A stretch of DNA of 28,209 nucleotides from the NCBI GenBank assembly GCA_937926175.1, contig CALANV010000023.1, positions 1-28,209 of the forward strand, written 5' to 3'. The notes under the pieces were generated by a model that saw only the letters and a program-made list of their open reading frames with translations, did not search any database and was not told the DNA's origin. This document shows, one piece after another, positions 15,430-24,926 of the stretch; within the stretch, counting starts at the first letter, position 1; each line of letters opens with the position of its first letter. A program made the position numbers and the translations under genes. Source of the DNA: an uncultured Rhodospirillales bacterium (GTDB taxonomy: Bacteria > Pseudomonadota > Alphaproteobacteria > CACIAM-22H2).

Positions 15430-15625
15430 GAGCCGGGCCGTCCCCCTTATACGCGGCCGATAACCGAGATCGATCGGCCGCGGATTATACTGGCAGGGAT
15501 TCCGATGCCTAGATCAAGTTTCATAGGTCCCGTGAAAAATCGGGGCCAAGACATGGGCCCGCGGAACCGTGTCGGGGGCGACAGCACCGTTGCAGGCGCG
15601 CCGGGAAGCGATTAGGAACGATGGG

Positions 15626-16288
15626 ATGCAGCAGCCTGTCCGAGTCGCGCCCTCCATCCTTTCTGCCGATTTCGCACGCCTCGGCGACGAAATCCGGGCC
15701 ATGAGCGCAGCCGGAGCCGACTACATCCACATCGACGTCATGGACGGGCATTTCGTGCCGAACATCACGATCGGGCCGGCCGTGGTAAAGGCCTTGCGCC
15801 CGCATTCGCGGCTGCCGTTCGACGTGCACCTGATGATCTCGCCGGTCGACCCCTATATCGGCGCCTTTGCCGAGGCCGGGGCCGACATCCTCACCGTCCA
15901 CCCGGAAGCGGGTCCGCACCTCCATCGCACAATCCAGCTGATCAAATCGTTCGGCAAAAAGGCCGGCGTATCGCTGAACCCGGCGACTCCCATCGAAGCC
16001 GTCGAACACGTGCTGGACGACGTCGACCTGATTTTGGTCATGTCGGTCAACCCGGGCTTCGGCGGTCAATCCTTCATCCGCAGCCAGCTCGCAAAGATCC
16101 GTGCGCTGCGTCAGCGGATCGATGCCACGGGTCGGCAGATCGATCTGGAAGTCGACGGCGGAATAAATCCGGATACCGCGCGCGAGGCGGTTGCGGCGGG
16201 GGCCGATGTGCTCGTCGCCGGAACGGCCGGGTTCGTGGGCGGGCCCGCGGCCTATGCCGACAACATCCGCCGTCTGCGCGGCGGCTGA
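15626..16288 (+). CDS. rpe: Ribulose-phosphate 3-epimerase
   Basis: A 220-residue TIM barrel that interconverts ribulose 5-phosphate and xylulose 5-phosphate in the pentose phosphate and Calvin pathways, using a divalent metal. It contains APSILSADF (8-16), metal and catalytic residues His35 and Asp37 in IHIDVMDGHFVPN, His68 in DVHLM, the flexible loop VNPGFGGQSF (141-150), and Asp177 in EVDGGI. The ATG at 15626 is chosen because AGGA lies eight bases upstream and the protein then has the usual length; another ATG five bases upstream is out of frame. The heparinase-like gene starts 14 bases after the stop, so they form an operon. Confidence 0.95.
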   Translation: MQQPVRVAPSILSADFARLGDEIRAMSAAGADYIHIDVMDGHFVPNITIGPAVVKALRPHSRLPFDVHLMISPVDPYIGAFAEAGADILTVHPEAGPHLHRTIQLIKSFGKKAGVSLNPATPIEAVEHVLDDVDLILVMSVNPGFGGQSFIRSQLAKIRALRQRIDATGRQIDLEVDGGINPDTAREAVAAGADVLVAGTAGFVGGPAAYADNIRRLRGG

Positions 16289-16302
16289 TCCGGGCCGGCA
16301 AA

Positions 16303-17937
16303 ATGACAATAGGACCCGGAGAGACAACCCGCAAATTGGTCAACCGCCTCGCGGGCGCGATCTACGCGAGCCCGCTCTACCGCCTTACTCTCCGGGCGCG
16401 GGTGCCCGAGCGCCTCGTCCGGTTACCGCCGCCGGCGTGGCCGGGTGACACGGAGCACGGCGCCGCGGTCGTCGCAGGCCGGCTCGTCTGTGCCGGCCGA
16501 ACCATCGACCTCAGGCGCCGCGACTGGTACGCCGAAGATCTGGATTCCGATGCCTTCGCGGAGCTCCACGGATTCGGCTGGCTCGATGACCTCGCCGCCG
16601 TCGGCAGCGAATCGGCCCAGCGCCGGGCGCGCGAGCTCATCGCCGGCTGGCTGGATGCCGAGCGCGCTTGGCATCCGATCGCCTCGGCCCCGGCGGTGGC
16701 GGGCCGGCGCATCGCCAGCTGGCTGACCCACGCCAAGTTCGTCGTCGACGGCGCCGACGACGATCTGGGCCGGCGCATGCTTCGGTCGCTGACCCGCCAG
16801 ATGCGACACCTGTCCCGTGTGGCCGGCAGCGGCGAAGACGGTCTGGCCCGGCTCATTGCGATTCGCGGGCTGCTCTATGGCGCCTGCTGCGGCATCGGCA
16901 ATGATCGGATGGCGCAACGGGCCGTGAAACTGCTGACCAACGAGATCCGCCGGCAGGTCTTGCCCGATGGCGGGCATGTCGAACGGTCGCCGGCATCGCA
17001 GCTCGCCGCCCTTGCGGCCCTGATCGACATGCGCGACATGGCCGAAATGGCCGGCCTCGAAGTGCCGGCGGAGCTGCCCCAGGCCATTGCCCGCATGTCC
17101 GCGATGCTGCGGTTCCTACGCCACGGCGACGGTGGCCTGGCCCTGTTCAACGGTGCGAACGAAGCCAGTCCGGCACTGATCGAAGCGGTGCTCGCGCGCG
17201 CGGCGGGCCCGGATACGCGGGCGGCAGCCGCGCCCGACATGGGCTATGAGCGCCTCGCGGCCGGAACGGCGCTCGTCCTGACCGATGTCGGACGGCCGCC
17301 GCCCGCCGGGTTCGACCGTCATGCCCATGCCGGGACGCTGAGCTTCGAGTTCAGTTCGGGCCGCGAGCGCGTCATCGTGAACTGTGGCGCCATGGCATCG
17401 GCCGACGCGGCGTGGCGCTTCGCCCAGCGCGCGACCGCGGCTCATTCGACACTGGTCGTCGACGACACCAATTCGGCCGAGATCCTGACGGCCGGCGGCA
17501 TCGGCTGGCGGCCGGAGCAGGTGACGTGCACGCGGGAGGAAGACGGCGGCAATGTCTGGATCACCGCCAGTCACGACGGTTATGCGCCGCTGTTCCGGCT
17601 GGTGCATCAGCGGCGCCTGTACCTGTCGCGTGACGGGGACGATTTTCGCGGCGAGGATACGCTGACCGGACCGCACGTCGGAAGTTTCGCGGTGCGGTTT
17701 CACCTGCATCCCGATATGCAGGTATCCCTGGTCCAGAACGGAACGGCTGCCTTGCTGCGGGCACCATCGGGTACCGCGTGGCGGTTCTTGGCCAGTGGCG
17801 GCAAGCTGGAGCTGGCGGAGACGGTCTATCTGGGCCGGCGCAACGAGATGCGCCGGAGCGAGCAGATCGTCATCTCGGGACCGATTTCCAACGGCGCCCA
17901 GATCAAGTGGGCGCTGCGCCGCATCACCAAGGCCTGA
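16303..17937 (+). CDS. Heparinase II/III family protein
   Basis: A 544-residue protein with an N-terminal alpha-helical toroid (about 60-300) and a C-terminal beta-sandwich (about 330-530), the build of heparinase II/III lyases. Motifs include LPDGGHVERSPASQLAALAALIDMRDM, where the His, Glu and Ser are typical, and later HAHAGTLSFEFSSGRERVIVNCG and THSTLVVDD-like AAHSTLVVDDTNSAEI. Characterised relatives cleave uronic-acid polysaccharides by beta-elimination. The version next to rpe in alphaproteobacteria has no established substrate known to me. No signal peptide is obvious, although the N-terminus is basic. It is co-transcribed with rpe and converges on flgD, with 49 bases between them. Confidence 0.88.
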   Translation: MTIGPGETTRKLVNRLAGAIYASPLYRLTLRARVPERLVRLPPPAWPGDTEHGAAVVAGRLVCAGRTIDLRRRDWYAEDLDSDAFAELHGFGWLDDLAAVGSESAQRRARELIAGWLDAERAWHPIASAPAVAGRRIASWLTHAKFVVDGADDDLGRRMLRSLTRQMRHLSRVAGSGEDGLARLIAIRGLLYGACCGIGNDRMAQRAVKLLTNEIRRQVLPDGGHVERSPASQLAALAALIDMRDMAEMAGLEVPAELPQAIARMSAMLRFLRHGDGGLALFNGANEASPALIEAVLARAAGPDTRAAAAPDMGYERLAAGTALVLTDVGRPPPAGFDRHAHAGTLSFEFSSGRERVIVNCGAMASADAAWRFAQRATAAHSTLVVDDTNSAEILTAGGIGWRPEQVTCTREEDGGNVWITASHDGYAPLFRLVHQRRLYLSRDGDDFRGEDTLTGPHVGSFAVRFHLHPDMQVSLVQNGTAALLRAPSGTAWRFLASGGKLELAETVYLGRRNEMRRSEQIVISGPISNGAQIKWALRRITKA

Positions 17938-17986
17938 TGCGGAGCGACAGCGCCGCCGGATCGTCGCCAGCCGATGCGCTCCCTCG

Positions 17987-18670
17987 TCAGGCCTGCGGCA
18001 CCCCGGACGGATCGCCGGGCGGGATCGTCTCGCGGACCGACCTGATGTCGTATATCGGTACCTTCTTGTCGCCGACCTGAAAGACGATGCTGCCGCCCGC
18101 AGCCTCGACGGACGAAACGACGCCAGTGAACGTCGTCTCCACCTTGATAGTCTTGCCGGCGCTGTTCTTGGCCGAGACCGTGAATGAATAGATGCCATCG
18201 GGCAGGGCGTAGCCGCTGTCCGACTTCCCGTCCCATTCAATGTCGTGCGTCCCCTTGGCGATTTCGCCTGCCAGAGTCCGGACAACCTCGCCGGCGGCGT
18301 TTCTGATCGTGATCGTCACCTCGGCGGCCGGCTCATCGAGCGTGTAGCTGAAGGTGCCCTTGGTATCTTTGAGCACGATGCTCGTGCCGGTGACCTCAAC
18401 CGTCCTGCCGATGAAATTTACCGCACTCGCGGCCTGCCAAGCCTGCTGCATCGCGACAAGCTGCTCGAGTTGCTGGGTCTGTCGGATGTTTTGCTCGACG
18501 CCGGCGAACTGGACGAGCTGGGTCGTGAACTCCGTCGAGCTCATGGGCGAGAGCGGATCCTGGTTCTTGAGCTGGGTCGTGAGCAGCAGCAGGAATGCAT
18601 CGAAGTTCTGAGAGAAGTTCGATATTGCCGATGTCGTGGCGCTCGACTGGCCGACGGGACTGATATTCAT
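17987..18670 (-). CDS. flgD: Flagellar hook assembly scaffold (hook cap) FlgD
   Basis: A 227-residue protein that caps the growing hook and guides FlgE polymerisation. The N-terminal export/cap region shows NFDAFLLLLTTQLKNQDPLSPMSSTEFTTQLVQFAGVEQNI, the family signature. A central FLN/tudor-like beta region follows, with WDGKSDSGYALPDGIYSFTVSA and then ETTFTGVVSSVE. The ATG at 18670 (MNISPVG) is chosen because it has GAGAGG upstream and is the usual start; a longer frame to 18718 would add 16 residues that overlap the promoter. No other flagellar gene is present in the window. A sigma-54-type promoter lies 48-63 bases upstream. Confidence 0.93.
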   Translation of the reverse strand: MNISPVGQSSATTSAISNFSQNFDAFLLLLTTQLKNQDPLSPMSSTEFTTQLVQFAGVEQNIRQTQQLEQLVAMQQAWQAASAVNFIGRTVEVTGTSIVLKDTKGTFSYTLDEPAAEVTITIRNAAGEVVRTLAGEIAKGTHDIEWDGKSDSGYALPDGIYSFTVSAKNSAGKTIKVETTFTGVVSSVEAAGGSIVFQVGDKKVPIYDIRSVRETIPPGDPSGVPQA

Positions 18671-18717
18671 GGAATAACCTCTCGCTCGCGGCCTCGTGCC
18701 GCTTCGATGCCCGGGCA

Positions 18718-18733
18718 CGCAAAGAGCGGGCCA
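18718..18733 (-). promoter_or_regulatory. Sigma-54-type promoter for flgD
   Basis: Read on the minus strand, TGGCCCGCTCTTTGCG has the -24 GG and -12 GC exactly 10 bases apart and matches the TGGCACG-N4-TTGC consensus at all but one consensus base. Transcription would start near 18707, giving a leader of about 37 bases before the flgD ATG. Hook genes are sigma-54 dependent in Caulobacter and several other flagellated proteobacteria. Confidence 0.65.
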
Positions 18734-18795
18734 TCATCTAACTAATTGAAACAAAACATGATTTTCCAAGAGAGATACGGCTGCCGACGGCCGGA

Positions 18796-18813
18796 CCGGG
18801 AAATTGTTGCCGG
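18796..18813. promoter_or_regulatory. Imperfect dyad upstream of the flgD promoter
   Basis: CCGGGAAATTGTTGCCGG is an 18-base imperfect palindrome (6 of 8 arm positions pair) about 63-80 bases upstream of the -24 element. It could be an enhancer site for a FlbD/NtrC-type activator. Confidence 0.35.
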
Positions 18814-18849
18814 GGGTAAGGGCGCTTCTTGCCAGATCGGCCGAGACGG

Positions 18850-18880
18850 CATTGTCGTGATGGGACAATGGGACGTCCCA
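18850..18880. promoter_or_regulatory. Two overlapping perfect dyads upstream of flgD
   Basis: CATTGTC-7 bases-GACAATG (18850-18870) overlaps by two bases with the 12-bp palindrome TGGGACGTCCCA (18869-18880). They lie about 117-147 bases upstream of the -24 element, the usual distance for activator sites of sigma-54 promoters. Confidence 0.45.
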
Positions 18881-18969
18881 GCCGTCCGAATCAAATAAAA
18901 ACAAGTACTTGTACCGACACCCGCGCATGCAGCGCGGGACAGGATACGGGACACCGACGTCCGGCAAGG

Positions 18970-20250
<1,281 letters not shown>

Positions 20251-20440
20251 TTGCAGCACCGATCCGGTAATTCAGCTTGCCGTTGCAGCGTTTCGGGCTC
20301 GTGGTGCCTCGAAATCGAAATGTTTCGTTCAGTATGTCGGAGATTTTCCATTGGCACGGCATGGAACGGCAAGTCTGATTTCTACAAACCGACGATCGGC
20401 CGGATGTCCCATTGGCCAGTATCCTCGTCGGCGGCCGCCG

Positions 20441-21397
20441 TCAGTGGCATCGTCCTGAACGCCACCATGCCGCCGTCGCTCGCAGCCCATCACCGAGTGT
20501 AGCGTTCGGTACCCAGCCAGTCGATGTGCGGAATCGCCCGTCGTCGACCTCAAGACTTCCGATCAGGCGTTCCATGACCGGCCGCATTCCGAAAGCTTTA
20601 GCCGTAAGGCATAGAAGGTTCAAAGGTACAGGTATCAGGCGCACCGGCCGTTCCAGGGCGGAACCAAGTGCACGGATGAGTTCCGGGGTTGATACCGGCT
20701 CTCCATCGCTGATGAGAAAGCGCCCCGAGAGACTATTCTTATGTGCCAGCGCCGTGATGATCGCTTGGACCAGATTGTCGACGTAAATCAGGCTCCGGCG
20801 GTTTCGGATCGCGCCCAATGGAAGCGGCAACCCGGAATCGCACAGGCGCAGGAGCGTCGCGAAATTGCCCTTCACGCCGGGACCGTATACGAGCGGCGGT
20901 CTGAGCACGACGAGTTCCATTCCGACGCCCGCAGCCGCATTGGCAGCGCGCTCCTCGCCCTCATACTTCGACTTGGCGTAAGCATCGTGCGGCCGGGGCG
21001 GATCGTCATCGCGGAGGGGCCGGTTGCGGCTTTCTTCGCCAAGCACCTTGACCGTGCTCAGAAGAATGAATCGTCGGATGCCGGCGGACGCTGCCGCGCG
21101 TGCAAGCGTCTCGGTCCCCAAGGCGTTCACCTCGTGAAAGGCCTTTTCGTCGTCAGCCGACGGCCGCATTACATGGACCATTGCCGCAGCATGAACGACG
21201 TGCTCGATCCCGGACAACGCCTCTCGCCAGTCGGTCCGGGCGCCGATCGGACCGACCGGCACGATCTCGACATCGGCAGATGGTGGCACCATGGTGGCCC
21301 GCGTCGCGAGACGGACCGTATAGCCGCCGGCGGTCAGCGCGCTCACAAGCCGCCGCCCCACGAAACCGGTTCCGCCGGTGACGAGAACTCTGGTCAT
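20441..21397 (-). CDS. NAD-dependent sugar epimerase/dehydratase (WbpV/WbjF-like)
   Basis: A 318-residue extended short-chain dehydrogenase. It has NAD-binding VTGGTGFVGRRL (6-17), the catalytic-region LLSTVKVLGE, and Tyr140/Lys144 in AYAKSKYEGEE. The later YGPGVKGNFATLLRLCDSGLPLPLG and NRRSLIYVDNLVQAI are typical of the UDP-sugar 4-epimerase-like proteins found in O-antigen clusters. The exact substrate is uncertain; a 4-epimerase acting on a UDP-N-acetyl sugar is the commonest role of close relatives. The start overlaps the stop of the upstream glycosyltransferase by four bases (ATGA), so translation is coupled. Confidence 0.87.
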   Translation of the reverse strand: MTRVLVTGGTGFVGRRLVSALTAGGYTVRLATRATMVPPSADVEIVPVGPIGARTDWREALSGIEHVVHAAAMVHVMRPSADDEKAFHEVNALGTETLARAAASAGIRRFILLSTVKVLGEESRNRPLRDDDPPRPHDAYAKSKYEGEERAANAAAGVGMELVVLRPPLVYGPGVKGNFATLLRLCDSGLPLPLGAIRNRRSLIYVDNLVQAIITALAHKNSLSGRFLISDGEPVSTPELIRALGSALERPVRLIPVPLNLLCLTAKAFGMRPVMERLIGSLEVDDGRFRTSTGWVPNATLGDGLRATAAWWRSGRCH

Positions 21398-22584
21398 TGC
21401 GTCGACACCTGACCGGCGTGTCCGGAAGGATCCGCCTTTCCCTGGTCCCGGGATAGCAGTTCCTTATAGACCGAGGTGACCGCGTCCGTGACGTGACGAA
21501 GCGAGAAGCCGCGTTTGACGATCATCCGACCCGCTGCACCGTAGCGCTCGCGCAGCGCGCGGTCAGCGACAAGTCGCTGGAGCGCATCGGCCAACGCCTC
21601 GGGATCTTCGGGTGGGACAACAAGCCCGTTTTTTCCATTCTTCACGATTCGATTACACCCGGGCACGTCGGTCGTAACGATCGGGCGCGCCGATGCCGCC
21701 GCTTCTATGAGCGCCCGGGGCAACCCCTCGCCACCACGGGACGGCAGAACCGCGATGTGCGAGCGGCGCCAGATATCCGCGACGTCCGTGCGATGGCCGA
21801 GCCACGAGACGCCGGGCCGGTTGCTCCAGGCGTGTAACAGAGCTTCGGGAATGCCGGCCGGATTCTCGGGGTCGGTGTCGCCGACCAGCTGCAGCCGGCA
21901 TGCGATGCCGCGCTTCATGAGAAGGTCATGGGCCTGCACCAGAATGTCCGGCCCTTTGCTCCAAAGCATGCGGGAGACCATCGTGATGACCACCGGGGGC
22001 GCCGGCGGCTCGGGCGTAGCCGGAAATGCGTCGAGGTCGACGCCGGCCCCACCCAGCAGAACCACTTTGTCCCGCCGCGGGAATCCCCGGATCTGGAGCG
22101 TCTCGAGATCCTGCAGATTCTCCAGAAGCAGTCGGCTGTTTCGGCGCGACAGCAACGGCACGAGGCATAGCCGGAGCGCGCCGCGGATTACCCCTGCGAG
22201 ACCGCCGCGCCGCGCCCCCAGAAAACCCAGCCCGGTCACGGCGTTCACGACGCCGGGCACGCCCGAGGACCACGCGGCCGCTGCACCCACCAGCACGTAA
22301 AGGAGCGCGATGTTGTGGACGAGCGCCGGGCGTTCCCGCGCGAAGAGGCGCCGCAGCACCCAAAACGTGCGAAACAGACTTGCAGGGTTGAGATCGTTGC
22401 GACGACCCGGAAGCGGGAAAACGCGGAACCCCTCGGCCTCCAGCGCCGCGGCCTTCGGGCCGAGATGGCTCGCGACGATCACATCGAGGCCGAGCGCCTT
22501 GGCGGCGCGCCCCATCGGCAGAAAATGCGAATGGAAAAACCAGTCTTCACCAACGACGTAGACGATCTTACGCGCGTTGGTCAT
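21394..22584 (-). CDS. Glycosyltransferase family 4
   Basis: A 396-residue GT-B enzyme that should add one sugar from a nucleotide donor to a lipid-linked glycan at the cytoplasmic face. The N-terminal acceptor domain starts KIVYVVGEDWFFHSHFLPMGRAAKALG. The C-terminal donor domain has VVITMVSRMLWSKGPDILVQA and the E-x7-E motif in GGEGLPRALIEAAASARPIVTTDVPG. The overall pattern resembles enzymes such as PglA/WbnK in other clusters, but the linkage cannot be predicted. The ATG at 22584 (MTNARKIVYV) is preferred to a GTG ten codons upstream. It lies 52 bases after the next upstream glycosyltransferase gene and shares four bases with the epimerase gene downstream. Confidence 0.9.
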   Translation of the reverse strand: MTNARKIVYVVGEDWFFHSHFLPMGRAAKALGLDVIVASHLGPKAAALEAEGFRVFPLPGRRNDLNPASLFRTFWVLRRLFARERPALVHNIALLYVLVGAAAAWSSGVPGVVNAVTGLGFLGARRGGLAGVIRGALRLCLVPLLSRRNSRLLLENLQDLETLQIRGFPRRDKVVLLGGAGVDLDAFPATPEPPAPPVVITMVSRMLWSKGPDILVQAHDLLMKRGIACRLQLVGDTDPENPAGIPEALLHAWSNRPGVSWLGHRTDVADIWRRSHIAVLPSRGGEGLPRALIEAAASARPIVTTDVPGCNRIVKNGKNGLVVPPEDPEALADALQRLVADRALRERYGAAGRMIVKRGFSLRHVTDAVTSVYKELLSRDQGKADPSGHAGQVSTQ

Positions 22585-22636
22585 TTCCCGCTGCCCGCAC
22601 ACCGATGCAATCACGTCGGAAGAAACCCGGCCGGCT

Positions 22637-23731
22637 TCACTTCACGGCTCCTCCCAAGACAGGGTCCCGCGGATAAGCCAACTCCCTCAACAAGGCCAGT
22701 ATTTTCTCGACGTACGCTTCCTCGTCGTGGTGGCCCACCACCAACGCGCGCAATCTCTCCGGATCGTAGTCGTGCCGCCGCTCGTAGAGCGACATGATCC
22801 GCTCGGCAACGATACCGGGGTCGCTGCTGTCCAGAATGAACTCGGGGTATCCGCTCAGAGCCGCGCGAAACGCCGGATTGCTGGTGAGAACCGGACACCC
22901 GCATGCAAGTGCTTCCATGACCGTCTTGTCCATGCTGCCGGTCTCGCTGACATTGAGGTGAAGGAAGGCGGAGCGATAGAGTCGGGGTGTAAAGCGCTGC
23001 GGCATGAAGCCCTCGAACAGAACCGCGTCGTGCAACCCCTTCGCGTAGACCGACGACCGCAGCTCGCGATCATACGCGAGATCGTCGAGCGTCAGCATGG
23101 GGCCGACGATCCGCAGCCGAATGTCTTTCCCGGCGGCAGAGCCATGCACAATGGCCATGGCCTCGATGAGACGCTCGATACGCTTGCGGCGCGAGACGCG
23201 ACCGACATAGACGATATCTTGACCGGGTTTCCGATCCTCCGGAATCCGAAACAGATCCGTATCGATCGCCTGGCCGATCACGCGCAGCTTGGGCGTGCGG
23301 AGTCTGAACCCCTCGGGCGTCGACGTGACGCATAGCGTCGCGCATAACGTCGAGAGGCGCAGGCCAAGCGGCACCGAGCCGTGGGCATACCACATGAGAA
23401 CCGGAATCCTCAGAACTCTGAGGACTGGCGCGAACCGGTAGCTCCACTCATGCGCCATGTGAATGAAGCAAACGTCCGGCCGGAACCGCCGGCACAAGCG
23501 GAAAAGCTGCGGGTTTATGAGCCAGCCGCTGCCGAGCCGACGCGGGATGCCGAGCGGCCGGCGCGGCATGACCTCGATCTCCATGTTCGCGGGCCGTCGG
23601 ACGTGCCCGAGGCGCTCGGTGAAAACGGCGACCGCCTCGACGTGCCGGGCGATGCGGCGCGCGACCGATGCCTGCCAGGCAAGGACACCACTGTCCTCGT
23701 CCATCTCGAAATTGATGATCAGAACCCGCAT
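22637..23731 (-). CDS. Glycosyltransferase family 4
   Basis: A 364-residue GT-B-type enzyme beginning MRVLIINFEMDEDSGVLAWQ. The N-domain has CFIHMAHEWSYRFAPVLRVL, and the donor domain begins IVYVGRVSRRKRIERLIEAM, a family 4 hallmark (R/K pair binding the diphosphate). The C-terminal active-site segment is SETGSMDKTVMEALACGCPVLTSNPAF. The spacing between its acidic residues differs from the textbook E-x7-E. Donor and linkage are not predictable. It starts 13 bases after the methyltransferase gene ends and is part of the same minus-strand unit. Confidence 0.88.
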   Translation of the reverse strand: MRVLIINFEMDEDSGVLAWQASVARRIARHVEAVAVFTERLGHVRRPANMEIEVMPRRPLGIPRRLGSGWLINPQLFRLCRRFRPDVCFIHMAHEWSYRFAPVLRVLRIPVLMWYAHGSVPLGLRLSTLCATLCVTSTPEGFRLRTPKLRVIGQAIDTDLFRIPEDRKPGQDIVYVGRVSRRKRIERLIEAMAIVHGSAAGKDIRLRIVGPMLTLDDLAYDRELRSSVYAKGLHDAVLFEGFMPQRFTPRLYRSAFLHLNVSETGSMDKTVMEALACGCPVLTSNPAFRAALSGYPEFILDSSDPGIVAERIMSLYERRHDYDPERLRALVVGHHDEEAYVEKILALLRELAYPRDPVLGGAVK

Positions 23732-23744
23732 GGAAAACCGTACC

Positions 23745-24614
23745 TTACGCGGCTGCCGCGCCAGCCCGCACGGGGCGCATCAACACATCGAACCCGGATA
23801 CGCACAGCTCCGAGTCGGGCAGGTCGCGAAACGGCGCCTTGAGCCGGCCGCGCGGCGTCGGCAGGCGGGCCCACCGGTCGACCCCAATGACTTCGACCGC
23901 GAAACCGGCTGCCTTCATCCGCTCCAACATGTCGGAGAAACGGATCCGGTTCGTGTAGAACCCGGATCTCGCCATGAAATCGGACTCCCAGACGGAGGCC
24001 GAAAAACGGAGATTGTTGAGCGCGCCGGCCAGGTGATCCCGAAGATCCACGCGATGCGACGCGATTGCGCCATCGCACATGATGCGCCGCAACTCGCGCA
24101 ACACATGGTCGAACTCGGCGGCCCGGACATGTTCGAGGACGGCTTGGGAAAAAACGAAGTCGACCGAGGCCGTCGGGATCTTTGCCAGCGCCTTGACGCC
24201 TTCGGGCAAATAGATTGCGCCCAGCTCGGCGAGGACTTGCTCCATCGATCCGTCCTGCGGAATTTCGGGCGGTGCGTACCCCTCGGCCCGGAGCAGATCC
24301 TGCGCCGCTCGGAAGGGGCCGAGGTCGCGACCGGCCAGATCCGCCGCATCGACGAGATAAGTCCGCCGCGCCCCGAGGGCACGCGCGAACAAGGCCGTCA
24401 GCAGGCTGTCGCCGGGACCGAACTCGAGCACCGTGGCGCCGGCGAGCGACTCCGTAAGCCCGGCATGCGCGCAATGACGCCGAAATACGGACCAGGCATA
24501 GGCCGGTTCGTCCATGCGGCCGGACCTGAAGATCCCCAGACGCTTGAAGCTGCCGTACCGAATCGGAAGTCGGGAGAGCACAATCTTGGCGAGGATCTTC
24601 AATTGCCAGAACAT
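23745..24614 (-). CDS. Class I SAM-dependent methyltransferase
   Basis: A 289-residue protein with SAM-binding ATVLEFGPGDSLLTALFARALGA (about residues 60-82), the acidic end of the next strand TYLVDAADLAG, and the family-typical SVDFVFSQAVLEHVRAAEFDHVLRELRRIMC. The C-terminal part carries a substrate-domain segment with FSDMLERMKAAGFAVEVIGVDRW. The ATG at 24614 (MFWQLKILAK) is chosen for the strong GGAGAG 7-8 bases upstream; an in-frame upstream start adds 16 residues. In a polysaccharide cluster the likely role is O-methylation of a sugar, for example capping chain ends, but this is inferred from position. It is first in the minus-strand arm. Confidence 0.82.
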   Translation of the reverse strand: MFWQLKILAKIVLSRLPIRYGSFKRLGIFRSGRMDEPAYAWSVFRRHCAHAGLTESLAGATVLEFGPGDSLLTALFARALGARRTYLVDAADLAGRDLGPFRAAQDLLRAEGYAPPEIPQDGSMEQVLAELGAIYLPEGVKALAKIPTASVDFVFSQAVLEHVRAAEFDHVLRELRRIMCDGAIASHRVDLRDHLAGALNNLRFSASVWESDFMARSGFYTNRIRFSDMLERMKAAGFAVEVIGVDRWARLPTPRGRLKAPFRDLPDSELCVSGFDVLMRPVRAGAAAA

Positions 24615-24688
24615 GCTTCGCTCTCCGGGCCGCATGCGCTCGGCCAATACCGATTCCAGCAATCACGACATCGGCCAGACTTAGGTCC

Positions 24689-24720
24689 GCCGCTTCGCAT
24701 CATTTCGAGGCCGAAGCGGC
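24689..24720. promoter_or_regulatory. 9-bp dyad in the divergent promoter region
   Basis: GCCGCTTCG (24689-24697) and CGAAGCGGC (24712-24720) are perfect inverted copies with 14 bases between. The dyad lies about 75 bases before the methyltransferase start and just upstream of a possible rightward promoter, so it could be an operator for both arms. Confidence 0.35.
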
Positions 24721-24740
24721 TCTGCTCAACGGGCCGATGT

Positions 24741-24768
24741 TTGCAGCCACCTCGGAACGTTATATACG
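24741..24768 (+). promoter_or_regulatory. Possible sigma-70-type promoter for the rightward arm
   Basis: TTGCAG (24741-24746), 16 bases, then TATACG (24763-24768). This is the best match to a housekeeping promoter in the gap. It would give a leader of about 150 bases before the polymerase gene. Confidence 0.3.
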
Positions 24769-24926
24769 TAACTGCCCTTGCCAGAAGCCTGGGTGGCCAA
24801 CAAAGCTCTCCACAAAACTGGTCAGGAGCATGCTGCACCTCAGCTCCGATGAATCCGGACTGGCAGGTCTGGTATCCGTCGCCCTGAGGGAAGTCAAGAA
24901 ACTCCGCCCTGCCCCGATCGCATAGA

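Larger units (their letters stand above)
18671..18969. other. Regulatory intergenic region between flgD and the UDP-sugar dehydrogenase gene
   Basis: About 300 bases without a supported gene. The region holds the flgD promoter, a short AT-rich stretch (18738-18765) and several dyads listed separately. The dehydrogenase gene on the right ends at 18970, so all regulatory content here serves flgD. Confidence 0.6.
24615..24926. other. Divergent promoter region of the polysaccharide cluster
   Basis: These 312 bases separate the leftward methyltransferase gene from the rightward polymerase gene. They hold a 9-bp dyad (24689-24720), an AT-rich patch TATATACGTA at 24761-24770, and a short open frame, 24830-24925, that ends one base before the polymerase ATG. 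I see no supported gene. Confidence 0.55.

Noticed and set aside
13645..15615. 656-codon open frame opposite lptD
   Set aside because: It is antisense to a clear LptD, with no motifs, and continues past the LptD start into the promoter region.
20352..20358. TGGCACG, a perfect sigma-54 -24 element upstream of the dehydrogenase gene
   Set aside because: It is on the plus strand, pointing away from that gene, and the -12 GC is absent at the required spacing.
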